Assembly (NCBI GenBank): GCA_016748015.1
Contig: JAAOMT010000129.1
Coordinates: 1,159,206 to 1,223,205, forward strand
DNA from: Geosiphon pyriformis
Lineage: Eukaryota; Glomeromycota; Glomeromycetes; Archaeosporales; Geosiphonaceae
Reading direction: 5' to 3'
Length of the DNA stretch: 64,000 nt
Below are positions 36,079 through 47,281 of this stretch, piece by piece. A model generated the notes under the pieces. The model was not told the DNA's origin. It saw only the letters and a list, made by a program, of their open reading frames with translations, and made no database searches. Within the stretch, counting starts at the first letter, position 1. Each line of letters starts with the position of its first letter. The translations under genes and the position numbers were made by a program.

Positions 36079-37562
36079 CTATCCCTCATCCGTTTCCATT
36101 GAATTCCGTCGGGAATTATCATCCTCCTCCCCCTCTTCCTCGTCGTCGTCATCACCAGCTGTGATCTCTTCATCAGAATCATCCTCTGGTATCTTAGGAG
36201 CACACTACATTGGCAGAGATCGCACATAGGAAAGGTTATTTAAGGTAAAATGTTTAAGAATCCACATCGAAATGAAACTCACCAGATACTCAACCAAATG
36301 AGACCCGTAAAATGGAACCTCAATATCAAACTACGTGAATTGACACGTCAAAAAATTTAGTGGTTAAAAAACTCACAGAAATGACGTAAAACAAAAAATG
36401 CTTTCCTCAAATTTGAGGATGTTTTGATCATCCATCTTGATGGTCGTGTTTTTGGACATGGATAACGCAATGAAGGCTGATCCAAGACATATTTTCTGGT
36501 ATGTCCATTCGCGTCGAGTTGGGCACTGATGAGATTTAAGACTCGTGTTGAAATCAATCTTATAATTAGTGTTGTACAAATTTAGGAAGAGTCTTTTAAA
36601 AACATAAGTGGATTGACAGAAACACAAATTTAGTAATATACTGACCTCAGATCCTACAGACGAATGATTTACCTCAATCTGAGTGGAAATGCGAAATTTG
36701 GGAGGATCTGGTGAGAATAGAAATGTGACTTGGAATTGTTTTTTCGTTACAATCTCTGATAACGCGGTGATCAATTTCCGAGAATCTATGGAAACAGCGC
36801 ACAAATTCGGGGAGGATTCGTTAAAATTCATTCCAAAATCAAATTGTCTTTCGTCATGGATGGTATGAATGGTAGAGGTAACGGAACATTGATATTCATC
36901 AGAGCCAATTTTCTCTGCGTCTGCCCTTTGTGTATAATGAACGATTACAAAGTGAACCTCCTCATTAATAAACTAAATATTCAGTTGCATGGATCCAAGA
37001 TTTGCAAAATTTGAAATCATACGTGATATCGATATCAGCTTCATCATAATACTGTATTTTACATGCTTTTCTAATACCCGCAGTTGATTCATTGACACTT
37101 TTTGTCAATAAGAGAGTATTCAGTAAAGTTTTTAAATAGGCTACACATTTTATCGGAGCATCCTCAGAGGCACTGCAATCATAATCATCAAAATAGTCTT
37201 TTGATATTACGCAATGGACTGGATCATTAATGAAATTTCGTTAGTTATTTTTTAAGGATAAAATATTATTTAAAGAGAACTTACTTTCCCAAATTTGGGG
37301 AACCATCATAGTGAAATTCCAGCCGTGCCGATGAAATTGCAATATGAGGGGCTTTTGAGATTTGTTAGTATGATTCGTACTGTATAATCCTAAAATTTGA
37401 AATTCTGTCTAAACACACCCAGCCTTCCTGGTCATCTTTAACATCTTTTCTAGTATCTTTGACATTAAATGCTTGCAGAAGAATCACAAGTGGCTCAAGA
37501 TCTTGCACTTTCGCAACGAAGCGTTTGGGAGCGTTATGATTAAGCAACAATTCAGCCATCAT
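36079..37562 (-). CDS. RAD1: RAD1-like subunit of the 9-1-1 DNA-damage checkpoint clamp
   Basis: The PCNA-like Rad1 protein forms a ring with Rad9 and Hus1 that is loaded on damaged DNA in the nucleus. Exons I can fix: 36972-36646, 36558-36406, 36330-36283 and 36204-36079. They read SRKLITALSEI, SPDPPKFRIST, ALSMSKNTTIKMDDQN, then HLVEYLCAPKIPEDD and an acidic tail ending at TAG 36079, aligning block by block with the C-terminal half of known Rad1. The N-terminal half starts at ATG 37562 (FVAKVQDLEPLVILLQAF) and continues through exons near 37365-37280 and 37245-37010 whose junctions I could not settle. The intron after 36406 begins GAAAGC, where GTAAGC would be a normal donor. So the gene is either spliced unusually or damaged. 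Expected length is near 300 residues. Confidence 0.75.
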
Positions 37563-38099
37563 ATGAATTATCCGATTTTCGGCATCGCGTTGAATGGTTG
37601 ACCGCGTAATTTTTCAAAGAATTGATTGGACAATTATTGTGATTGTAGCACTTGAGTTTTATTATTAGAAGTTAGAACTTATTTGCAGGACTGTTTATTA
37701 TTTTGAAGGGCTTATTAGTTATTAAGCCCCAATACCTAAAGTTTGATATGGGGAATTTCTATAAGGTTCTTCCATGATAGGCTTGCAATGTGCGTTATCG
37801 AAGGAAGTAGGGAATTCCAGAGATTTAAGAATATATGATGTTTCTATAAATCTTAACCGGGTTTCCCATTTATATTTTACTATTCTACCAAGGAAAAATT
37901 TTCATAGAATGTATAATTGTAAAAACAAAATGTTTAATGCTACAGAAAGCTAAGGTTTAGAACAAGAAGTTAAATTAAAAAAGCTAAGAATCGTAGAAAT
38001 TAAGGCAAAGGATGATCACAAAAATACTAAGGATTAGATTACTGAGCGGGATATCAACCAAAACCTTGATTGAAAATGTTGAGGAATCCAATTGTCACT
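37563..38099. other. Intergenic region between RAD1 and the Ca2+/H+ exchanger
   Basis: About 540 bp without a gene. It holds the RAD1 promoter side and the 3' untranslated region of the exchanger, since both genes are on the minus strand. No clear motif. Confidence 0.5.
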
Positions 38100-40069
38100 T
38101 TAATGGTGCGCCTCCACGCTTGGAGTAGGCAGATTTCTGTGTAATGGGTTACAGATCGCAAGTGATGCATCCAAATTTTTATCAGCATCAGGAAAATAGA
38201 AGAAAGCAACAGCTATAATGAGATAAGAGGCCTAAAAATAGAAAATATGCCTGGTTAATGAATTTTTCAAATTTCACAAATTAAGAAAGGGACATAAACA
38301 CTTACGAGTAACATGATCCCTTCAAGCCAATTCGCTTTGCTATCAGCAACCAAATAGTTAACAATCAACACCGAACAGGCTAACACGGCAACTTCCAACG
38401 AAGTAAAGTCCAATGTCAAAGGTCGATCAATGAACCAACCAATAACAACAAGCAGAGGGCCAATCAGAAGCGCAATTTGCTGTTTTAAAAAATAAAAATA
38501 CCTTGCATTAATATTCAGGAAAAATATGGGAATCTAAAAAATTAGTAAACAACTTACCACTGAAGTATTAAGCACCAAACTGATAGCGGTGTCAATTTTA
38601 TCCTTTGCTGCATCTTTGATCGCATGATAGTGTTCAAGAGCGTTTGATATAACTATGAATGGGATAAGATTCCGTTTTGTATATTTTAAAATGGTTGATT
38701 ATAAATTGCTGAAAACTTATTTGACGAAAGTATTTACCACAAGTAGGAAGTAATACCATTCCAACGAATGAATGTCCAAGTTTATATTTATGAGATACCT
38801 TTTCAATATTTGTCACGAGATATCTAGCACAAAAAGTAATGCCAGCCATCGCAATAGCAGCTCTTTAAAATGAAAATGCACTTATTAGAATGGATGTTTG
38901 GCAGAAGGTCAATCAACTTAATTAGAAACCTACATCAGAAGGTTGAAGACAAGGAAGAATTTTGGTTCCTTTTTTTCCACTTCGGTCATATCCACCAACT
39001 TTAATTGGGTTTTTGTTAGTTCAAAATTTGTTGTATATAAAGATATATCAATTAAAATTTATTTAAAAATTATACCTCTTGTGCATGTGTTTTAAGTTGG
39101 AAAACGAGTAATCCAGCATAAAGCATCAAAAGTATAATAGCAGTTGCACGACTAATGTTTTGCATGTCACAATTAATTTTCTCCGCCTCAAGGGGCGCAG
39201 CGGCCTTGAATGTTGCCGGTACAACCAAGGCGAGAACAGCCAAAGCAAGAACTGAAGCACTGGTTGTCACAAACAGGCCTGCATCAATATCGGTGTTTAC
39301 ATTCAAAGGTTGACCTTTCTTTGGAAAGGAACTAACCAGAAAAACTAAGCCCAAGATCTTGATATAAAAAATTCTTTTAAGTTCACGAATTCCAATGAAC
39401 TCCCATAATTAAAGTACTCACCAAAAGAATATTGGACAAAATGGCTCCAAGAATGGAAGAACGAACAATTGCGTATTCTTCGTCATGTAGCGCGAAACCT
39501 AGAATAACAAGCTCCACCGCGTTTCCAGAGAATGCGTGAAGAACAGCAGCATAAGCCTAAGAATTTAGGGCAAAAACAAGGTGATAAGGATTCATATACG
39601 AGAAGCAACTCTAAGTTGAACGTGTATTTACCTGTCCTAATCTTGCAGTTGAATCATCAATAGCTATCGTTAAGATCTTTGCCAATGGTATTATAGCCAA
39701 CATGTTGAAGATAAAAATCAAAATGGCGCTGACATGTTGTTGGAGGTGAGGTAAGACAACCGCTGGTATGAAGAAAATCAACAACCAATTCGCTTTGATG
39801 CTAGTCACGACAGATTTTGTGTGGTCAAACCACACGAGAGGGTTATGGTGAATGATGTCGCTAGTTTTTATTTTACCCATGTTAGACACAGAAGGTTTTT
39901 CTTGGTCATGTCCCAAGCCAGCACCACCATGGGCCCCCTGTCCATGAGCGTAGCCTGTTCTATGTCTAGTTTCAGCGTGATTATTCTCAGAAGATTCTGA
40001 ACCGTATGGTTGTGGCATAGACATAAATACAGATGAGTTTTCTTCACCGGGTTTTTGTGGTGATGCCAT
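38100..40069 (-). CDS. Vacuolar-type Ca2+/H+ exchanger (CAX family), 8 exons
   Basis: CAX antiporters move Ca2+ into the vacuole against protons. Exons (minus): 40069-39632, 39556-39422, 39357-39076, 38998-38934, 38862-38738, 38652-38558, 38479-38306, 38231-38100, all with GT-AG borders, total 1446 nt, 481 residues, no internal stop. A hydrophilic N-terminus of about 95 residues precedes about 11 hydrophobic segments. The first ion-binding repeat reads HAFSGNAVELVILGFAL, as expected; the second reads SNALEHYHAIKDAAKDK, so the usual GN of GNAAEH is SN. The start ATG at 40069 is the first in the frame. Similar to yeast Vcx1 in layout. The gene looks intact and is one of the few with ordinary codon use. 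Confidence 0.93.
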
Positions 40070-40900
40070 TTTTTTTAAAAGATTCTTTTAATAAAAATGT
40101 TCGAGATGAATAGCTCTTCAAGAGCTCTAATTTTATACCAATTGTTTGGCAAGAAAAGCTTAAAGGGTTCTTCTACTCGCTCGGTAAATTTGTATAATGT
40201 TTTTTAGATAAAAAAAAGGGAAAATAAATAAACGAAAGAAAAAGAATGCGAGATATGGGAATTCATATTTCGCAACATAAATGTATAATATATATGTGCA
40301 ATTAATTGTTGTGATACAGTTGAATTCCAGACTCTGCTGATCTTCAAAGCCATTTTCAAAAATGGCCATCTAAATATTTAATTTGGTTTTTTAAAACTTT
40401 TAAAATATTGAATTATAAATATAAAAATTGTTTTTCAAACAATTTTTACTTTTAATAAATTTTAAATTTAATATGTCAAAGTTTTCGGTGACATTGTTCG
40501 CTAATAGAAGATGTCCTAATATAGTTTGAAGTAGTTTTGATCGGCTCGGGTGGCTGGTCACGTGCAGTATGCGCGACCACATTTAATGTATGACATTCAT
40601 GTCATGCGGTGGTTGGACTACAACTTATTCTATTTTTTTGTTATAACAAAGTATAATCCAATTATATGGGGCAGACTGCAACAAAACCAGACAAAGTGAA
40701 CATGTGCTAAAATTAATTGATGTGGCTAGAGGATTTGACCAATGTGAATGATGAAGACTTTAGTGGCTCATGCATTAAATCATGGATTAATTTTTACATC
40801 TTTCAAGCCATATTATAGCAGATGTGATAATATTCAAAATTACTAAGTTGAAACGGACACATATTTCATATAGGCCTATCTCTATATAAAAAATATAAAT
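40070..40900. other. Upstream region of the exchanger gene
   Basis: No gene supported; short minus frames here are AT-rich and lack motifs. It contains a CACGTG core inside GGTCACGTGCAG near 40557, a palindrome that basic helix-loop-helix factors can bind, but it lies about 490 bp from the start codon and its role is unknown. Confidence 0.35.
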
Positions 40901-41101
40901 ATGAAACTAATTTGCATTAAATCCACCATGGAACCCAAGAATTACAGCAGCATTAGAAGCATTTTAAAGAAAGCTCAAGGAGAAAAAATTACTCCATACA
41001 TTTTTAAAATAAATGACACCAAAATTCTCCAGGAATATCTAGATAAAGAAAAAATCACTTATGAAATTTATCTAGAAGAAAAAGTCCTAATCACGAATTA
41101 A
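40901..41101 (+). CDS. Small hypothetical protein, possibly of bacterial origin
   Basis: An open frame of 66 codons; the second ATG at 40931 (MEPKNYSSI) may be the real start. It is Lys/Ile/Glu-rich with no membrane segment and no motif I know. It sits directly before the frame pair at 41243-41735, in which TGA seems to mean tryptophan, and shares its Lys-rich composition. It contains no TGA itself. It may be part of the same inserted segment. Confidence 0.3.
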   Translation: MKLICIKSTMEPKNYSSIRSILKKAQGEKITPYIFKINDTKILQEYLDKEKITYEIYLEEKVLITN

Positions 41102-41242
41102 GCAAAAAAAGAAAACTAGAAATTAAATAGTATAAATTTAATTAAATGTTATAAAAATAATTATTATGAATAACATAAATGATAAACAATTATTTTTTAA
41201 AAAACAGCCAACAAAAAAGCCAAGAAATTATTAATGAATTAA

Positions 41243-41735
41243 ATGAAAATTTTAAGAAAACTAAAACCGTCGGAGATGTTAGCTCGCTTTCAGTGGTATC
41301 GACAAAATGGACTACCTAACGAAATCAATTTTTTAATCGAAAAGTTTGCTCTTGAAGAGACGGGGAAAAATCGAGGCAGAATTCAACAAATTTATTCTTG
41401 AAAATGATTTTCCTAAATTAAGAGAATAAATAGATAATGCTATTAAAACTCGTGAAGAATTAGAAAGGTTAGAAAAATTAATACCGAGGCATGGTAGCAC
41501 TAATTACACAGATTTTGATGATTATTACGAGAGCGGAAAAAGATTATGAGAAAGTCAAATTGAATCGGAAAAGGAAACACAATGAGAACGAATTCATAAA
41601 GTTAATCAGAAACTGTGAAAAGAATTTCAACCCGTTTGAGTTAAAGAATATTTAGCCCGCAAGCAATTTTATTGAAAAAATAACTTGCCTGTCGAATTAA
41701 TTATATATTATAAAATATATAAGTCAAATTTATAG
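41243..41735 (+). pseudogene. Fragment with TGA at tryptophan-like positions, possible mollicute-derived DNA
   Basis: Two overlapping frames give a coiled, Lys/Glu-rich protein: 41243-41416 (RFQWYRQNGLPNEIN) and, after a frame change near 41373, 41373-41735 (LERLEKLIPRHG, VNQKL, VKEYLARKQFY, KNNLPVEL). The second frame has five TGA codons near 41546-41672, each in a context where Trp is plausible, and only one other stop (TAA at 41427). TGA for Trp is the rule in mollicutes, and mollicute-related endobacteria live in arbuscular mycorrhizal fungi. A mitochondrial origin, or ordinary TGG-to-TGA decay as seen in the transposons here, are the alternatives. Family unknown. Confidence 0.4.
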
Positions 41736-42186
41736 TTTAATTTTTAAGAGTAAAAAAATTATAGGTTTTTGTAAAATCACACTTTGTCAAAACATAAAAA
41801 AAGCTTATTTTATTTTATTTTTAAATATATTAAATTAAAATTTTAATATTTAAAATCATTAATTAATTTGAATTTTAAAAAAAGTTTAACAAAATTAAAT
41901 TTATTTTAAGCTTTTAAAAATGCATTTTAATTATTTTTTATTTATATATAACTAAAATTTTATAATAAATACAGTTTATATAGTTTTAATATACAATTAA
42001 TTATTTTAATATAAGTCAATAAATTTTGTAATCTATAATTTATTACAATTAAAGACTGTTTGCAAGGTCATAAATATTTAAAAAATAGATTTTTTATTTG
42101 TTTTAAATCATATAGATCTCTTAAACAATAATAAATTTAAATATTTTTTAAATCAAAGTACGTTTTAACATTTATAACAGAATTTC

Positions 42187-42231
<45 letters not shown>

Positions 42232-42239
42232 GCTTTAAC
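41736..42239. other. AT-rich spacer with an ATT microsatellite
   Basis: Very AT-rich, no gene. A run of ATT trinucleotides lies at about 42189-42232. Confidence 0.7.
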
Positions 42240-42545
42240 AAAGTAAGATTCTTCCACTGCACGTAATCAGCCACAGGATTTATGTTAAAACATCACTAAG
42301 CATTATACAACAACTCAGCAGAAACATACAAACCACGCGCCACACGGTTCCACACATGCGAAACATTAGAAGATTTTGGAACCAAAAATAATCCGAAATA
42401 GCTCAAATACCTAACACCAAACAAACCAATACCAGGCAAGCTATTCAAAGCCACGGAAAACAAAGCCCTCTGGCATCCGCATCGGCAGCACATTCAAACA
42501 CATGATCCGAGTATTCTACAATCCCACACCTAAACACGTTTGTTT
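42240..42545 (-). pseudogene. LINE 3' fragment
   Basis: A GC-richer island in AT-rich DNA. Minus reading gives a C-X-IVEYSDHVFECA segment, which resembles the C-terminal tail of the LINEs elsewhere in the window (VEFSDHAFT near 52080). No frame longer than 66 codons remains, so it is only a remnant. Confidence 0.55.
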
Positions 42546-43860
42546 TAATTACAAAAAAAAACAATTAAGTTTAATTTTTTAATTATAGAATTTACAATCT
42601 TAATTTCAACAATTTTTATCTAAAATTATATTTTTTATTAGTAATAATACCAAAAAGATTAAAATTATGTGTTAATAAAAAGTAATAATTTTAATATAAA
42701 ATATTAAGTTTGCAAATTAAATAATAAAAACTTTAAATACAACAAAAAATTTAAAAAAGTCTTTTAACAATTAAATAATCCAAGTTTTAACATTTATAAT
42801 AATATTAATATTCAGAAATCTTTTATTAAATATAATGTTTTTTTACAAAGTATTAGTTTTAATAATAGCATTATTAAAAGCTTTTTTAAAATTAAAAATA
42901 ATAATAACATATTTTTGCTAATAATTAAAATCAAAAAATATAACAAATTTAATTATATATTAAAACAATTATATTACTTAATTTTAAAAGTAGTATAACC
43001 AAAAAAAATCGAATATTTCTGATCATAAAAGCATTACAAAAAGCAATATATTTTTTTTAATAAAAAAAATTTTAATATTGTTTTTTTTATTAACAAAAAT
43101 AGCTTTAAAATCTTAAAATACACAATAATATATTATTACAAATTAATAAATTTCAATTTAATATTAAAAATAATATTTAAAGAAACATTATAAAATATTA
43201 TAATAATAAAAATAAATTGAAAACAAAAATTATAAAAAACTTAGCAATTTTAAAATTAATTTATATTAATTTTAACAAATATGTTATTGCTATTATTGTC
43301 TAAAAATTGTTTTTAATTTTTAATATTATTTAAATAATAATAAAAACAAAAAAACAAAAGCTTAATTACTGGTTTTTGGTTAAAAATTTTTGGGCTTTTA
43401 ACAATTATAACAGCAACATTAAAATTATTTAGAATAAATTATTTTAAAAAACTTTGAAAAAAAAAGTACTTTCAATTAAAGACAAAAAGTGAGTAATTAA
43501 AAACTGTTTTTATTTTATATTACTTAAAAAAAATGTTTTAACAAAGTATTATTTAATTGTTTTTACTGTTAAATGAACTTTTTAGATAAAAAAAATAAGA
43601 ATTACTTTTTTACTTTTTGTTCCAGTTGTAATTGTAAAAATACAAAAAAAAATTTTTTTCAAAATAATAATACATATATTTTAAAAAACAAAGACATTTA
43701 TAAATAAATAATTTTAATATTTAATTTATATATAAAACACACATAATTAATTATAATAAATAACATTAAGAATTAATCATATTAATTTGATAATCTTTGC
43801 CAAGGTTGCATGCATAATCTGATCAGTATTTTTAAAAACTTTTAACTAGCGGGTTATTCG
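42546..43860. other. AT-rich spacer
   Basis: About 1.3 kb of nearly pure A and T, no frames above background and no recognisable repeat. The right end adjoins the ERG3 promoter. Confidence 0.6.
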
Positions 43861-43901
43861 TTTCAGTTTGGACCACCATACCATTGACTACAACTTCAAA
43901 T

Positions 43902-45089
43902 ATGGATATCATTCTCGAACTTGCTGATGGATACCTTTTTGATGATTTTTACGCGTCACTTTCACCGTTTTTACCTGCTCCCATCAGAAAAAACGACACC
44001 CATTTTTTCGATACCCCTTTAAATAACTTCTCCATCCTTGCCCGAGACAACATATACCGTCAATTTACATCGCTCTTTTTCATAACCCTTATTTTCGCTG
44101 TCTTTTTCTATTTTTTCTTCGCCGGGTTGTCCTATTATTTTGTATTTGATCATGACCTAATGAACCACCCTAAATACCTTCCAAATCAAATCCATAAAGA
44201 GATAACTCTTAGCGTGAAAGGATTTCCCTTGTTAACCCTTGTTACCTTGCCATGGTTTCTTGGAGAGGTTCGGGGTCATTCAAGACTCTATGATAATATC
44301 AACAGTTATGGCTGGTTTTACGCGATTTTTTCTGTTGGATTTTTCTTGTTCTTTACCGATGCTTGTATATATTGGATTCATCGTTTCCTACATTATCCGT
44401 TAATCTATAAAAGATTACATAAGGTGATATTTAATTGAATTTACATCAAACAATACCTTTTTATTTAGATTTGATCACTCTATTTTAATAAAACTTTTTG
44501 GCCACTTCTTCAAATTCAGGCTCATCATCGTTGGATAAGTAAGGATAAAATTTCTTTTTTTGATATTTGCTCGTTATTTCTTATTGCAGATTTCTCAATC
44601 CATTAATAATAATCCTATTTTGAACAGTTCCAACACCGTTTTCTTCGCATGCATTCAACCCCCTCGATGGCTATTTACAATCGATCCCTTACCATTTCTT
44701 TGTATTTTTATTTCCATTGCATAAATACCTCTATTTGGGCTTATTTGTGTTTGTGAATGTGTGGACAATATTAATACATGATGGTAAACGTTGTTAATTG
44801 CGTATTTTTCATTCATTCAACAATTATATTAAGATTATTCTGTATTACAGGGGAATTTCTTGCTTCTGGTCCTTTCATCAATGGCGCTGCTCATCACACA
44901 CTTCATCATTTATATTTTAATTACAACTATGGCCAATATTTCACAGTGTGGGATAAGATGTGTGGCAGCTACCGATTGCCGAATGAGGAACAACTGGATG
45001 AGAAATTAAGGAAAAATGATCAGATATGGGTAAAACAAGCTAAAGAGGTGGATGAATTTGATGAATTCGGGAAATTGAAAACAAATTGA
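43902..45089 (+). CDS. ERG3: C-5 sterol desaturase (ERG3-type), 4 exons
   Basis: Introduces the C-5 double bond in sterol synthesis, in the endoplasmic reticulum, as a di-iron enzyme of the fatty acid hydroxylase superfamily. Exons 43902-44423, 44520-44538, 44628-44783 and 44851-45089 with GT-AG borders give 936 nt, 311 residues. The ATG at 43902 is the first in frame (a TTG lies upstream). Three histidine boxes are present: HRFLH near residue 166, HKAHH spanning the junction of exons 1 and 2, and HHTLHH in exon 4. Four hydrophobic segments surround them. The conserved block [16 protein letters not shown] follows the last box. Exon 2 is only 19 nt but carries part of the second histidine box. 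The gene looks intact. Confidence 0.93.
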
Positions 45090-45300
45090 AAGGAGGGAAT
45101 TTTACTCTCTTTAAATTGCATTATTGGATACATTTAATCAAACTATCAATATCTTCACGGAATATTCAATTTTACCGCGAACCATGGATTTTTTGAACTT
45201 GAACTATTTATTGATTGATTATATGCATTTGTATTTATTTATAACTCAAAATTCCTATCGGAATCTTAATTTTTGAAAACTCTATTCTATATGAAATGCA
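45090..45300. other. ERG3 3' flank
   Basis: No gene; AT-rich 3' untranslated and intergenic DNA. Confidence 0.5.
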
Positions 45301-47120
45301 AAAACTAAATTTACAATCCGATTGCTTCCAAAACCAAGCGAAAATCTATTTCACGAGCTGAATCAGTATTCAAGTCTAATATTCTTATAAGTATGATTGA
45401 TTATTGATCAAGCAATTTTTCGACTTGAAACTATTTTCATCAACTCAAGCCGAAGCAATTTATGAAATCAATTTATGCTTACAAGTCTGTTTCTATACAT
45501 TTGGAGCATCCACATGTCTTTATTTGACTTCCGTGTTAACTTTTTAATCATAAACTTAAGTCGGTCCAAAAGAATCGTAGATATCTTGTATCTTTCATTC
45601 TGTCCTGATGCTCAAGACATAACTTGGTCAGCAAACCCTCCTTCAATTGTTCTGAGAACAGGTACGCACTAAGAACCAGGAAGCAGATGGGACTGAGTTT
45701 AATTCATACTCTAGATTCGTGATTCACACGTCAAGAGCCACCCTTCTGCTAAAAAAAACAATGCTTACGGCGTAGAGGTTTCCCGGGGCTCGGCACACGG
45801 CTCGAACGATTTGATGGAGAAGGGGTCTGGATAAATTGGAGAGAATCAAGGCTCCATCAAGCAATGCCCATTTTCATCTCTGCTCATTACACGCAATTCT
45901 GGCAGTATCTGATGCTTTTATATTACCATACGAGGTACAATTCTTGGATGTATAAACCTCATTTAGATGACAACACGTCGTAACTTCCCGGCCTTGACGA
46001 TCAGCGGTTGACGTAAACGGTAATGTGCCCAGCAGAGCATTTTCCAAACAATCTTTCGTGTATTTTTCTCGCCTTACAATTCACCTTGTCAGAAATTTCA
46101 AATAGCGGGATAACGATTGCGTCAAACTCGCGAGTTAAGAAACGATTGCCTTTCGGTGGATTTCTAGGCCCTACATTCTTACGTTTTGAAGTAAGGGGCA
46201 ATACCACGTATAGGATGTGTTAACGCCAGGATCCATAAAGAATGCATAAATGGATTTGTCCGCATGGCTGTCTTTGCATTTCATAAACCCAGGAAAATGT
46301 ACATTCGTTGGTTTGTTGAGAATATACGAGTTTACCATCACATGTAATCTTGTGAGGATAATCCCACTTAATTTCGAAGGGTAAAGGCCATAGCACGCGT
46401 TTATCCTTATTATGATAAAAACTAAAATTTAGTTTAAGAATATTTTTAAGAAACTAAAATCCTTATCTTGCTTCGATATGCATTGAAGCAGTGTCATTAT
46501 ACGAGACATAAAAACGATTCCACGATGATGGACAAAAATCGTGGGCCTTAATTGTAACAGTCGGACAATGTATATGACTGAAAAGAAAATGATGTACGGC
46601 CCACCTTGTTGTCGCTGTATATTACTTTTAACAATTTCGTCTCGAGCTTTGAACGCCTGATCAATGGCTTCATCCGTGATATTAGCAGGAATTCAAGGAA
46701 CCTTGTAAGAGCATATCGAGACGGACAACGGCTCTAGAAAACTTTCTTTCGCCCAGATACGAAATACCGCTTCTGAGGTGGTCGGGATGCAACTTAATCA
46801 GCAACGTGCGGTTGAGAGTTTCTCCCTGGTTTCATCTTGCGGTTTTTGCTTGTTCTGGTGCTTTTCTGTATTTAATTTCCTTGAGAGAATTTTCTTTTAC
46901 TGGTTTGACCGCTGGTGTATCTTGGGAAAGTTCTTGTTCATCAAAGAGAACCACCAGTTTTGCAGAATGGAGGGAGGAGTATTGTATGAGATCGAAGGAA
47001 AAGCGGTAGAGACGCGATGGGTAACCACTTCAAAGACCCAAGTCCCCGGTCGTTTGAAGTTGACATTTGAACTGATATCGCTAAGGGAGGAGGGCTGCCG
47101 AGATCCTCGTTTTGCTTAAC
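45301..47120 (-). pseudogene. Remnant of an unidentified host gene
   Basis: DNA of normal, gene-like composition in which several minus frames have plausible protein character but none is long: KRPGTWVFEVVTHRVSTAF (near 47050), ANITDEAIDQAFKARDEIV (near 46660), HDFCPSSWNRFYVSYND (near 46520), VLWPLPFEIKWDYPHKITCDG cut into pieces near 46340-46400, and EFDAIVIPLFEIS (near 46120). Splice-like borders occur between some (46449, 46330). No family recognised; repeated frame changes suggest decay. A functional gene with many short exons cannot be excluded. Confidence 0.4.
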
Positions 47121-47281
47121 CCTGGAGATATGGACGGAGAAAAGTTCCAATCAGCTCCGGTACGTGTAACAAAGCATATGATCTTAATTTTGTGATACAA
47201 GCCATCACAAAAATACACGAATGTGGCGTGACTTTTTTCCCCTAACTACATAATTCTAAAATTTTACCCTCTTTGCAAGCT

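Noticed and set aside
41243-41735. Reassigned genetic code for the whole genome
   Set aside because: The intact host genes use TGG for Trp and end in TAG, TGA or TAA in the normal way; the TGA pattern is confined to this fragment.
42189-42232. Regular ATT run considered as a CRISPR-like or centromeric repeat
   Set aside because: It is a plain trinucleotide microsatellite without spacers or larger units.
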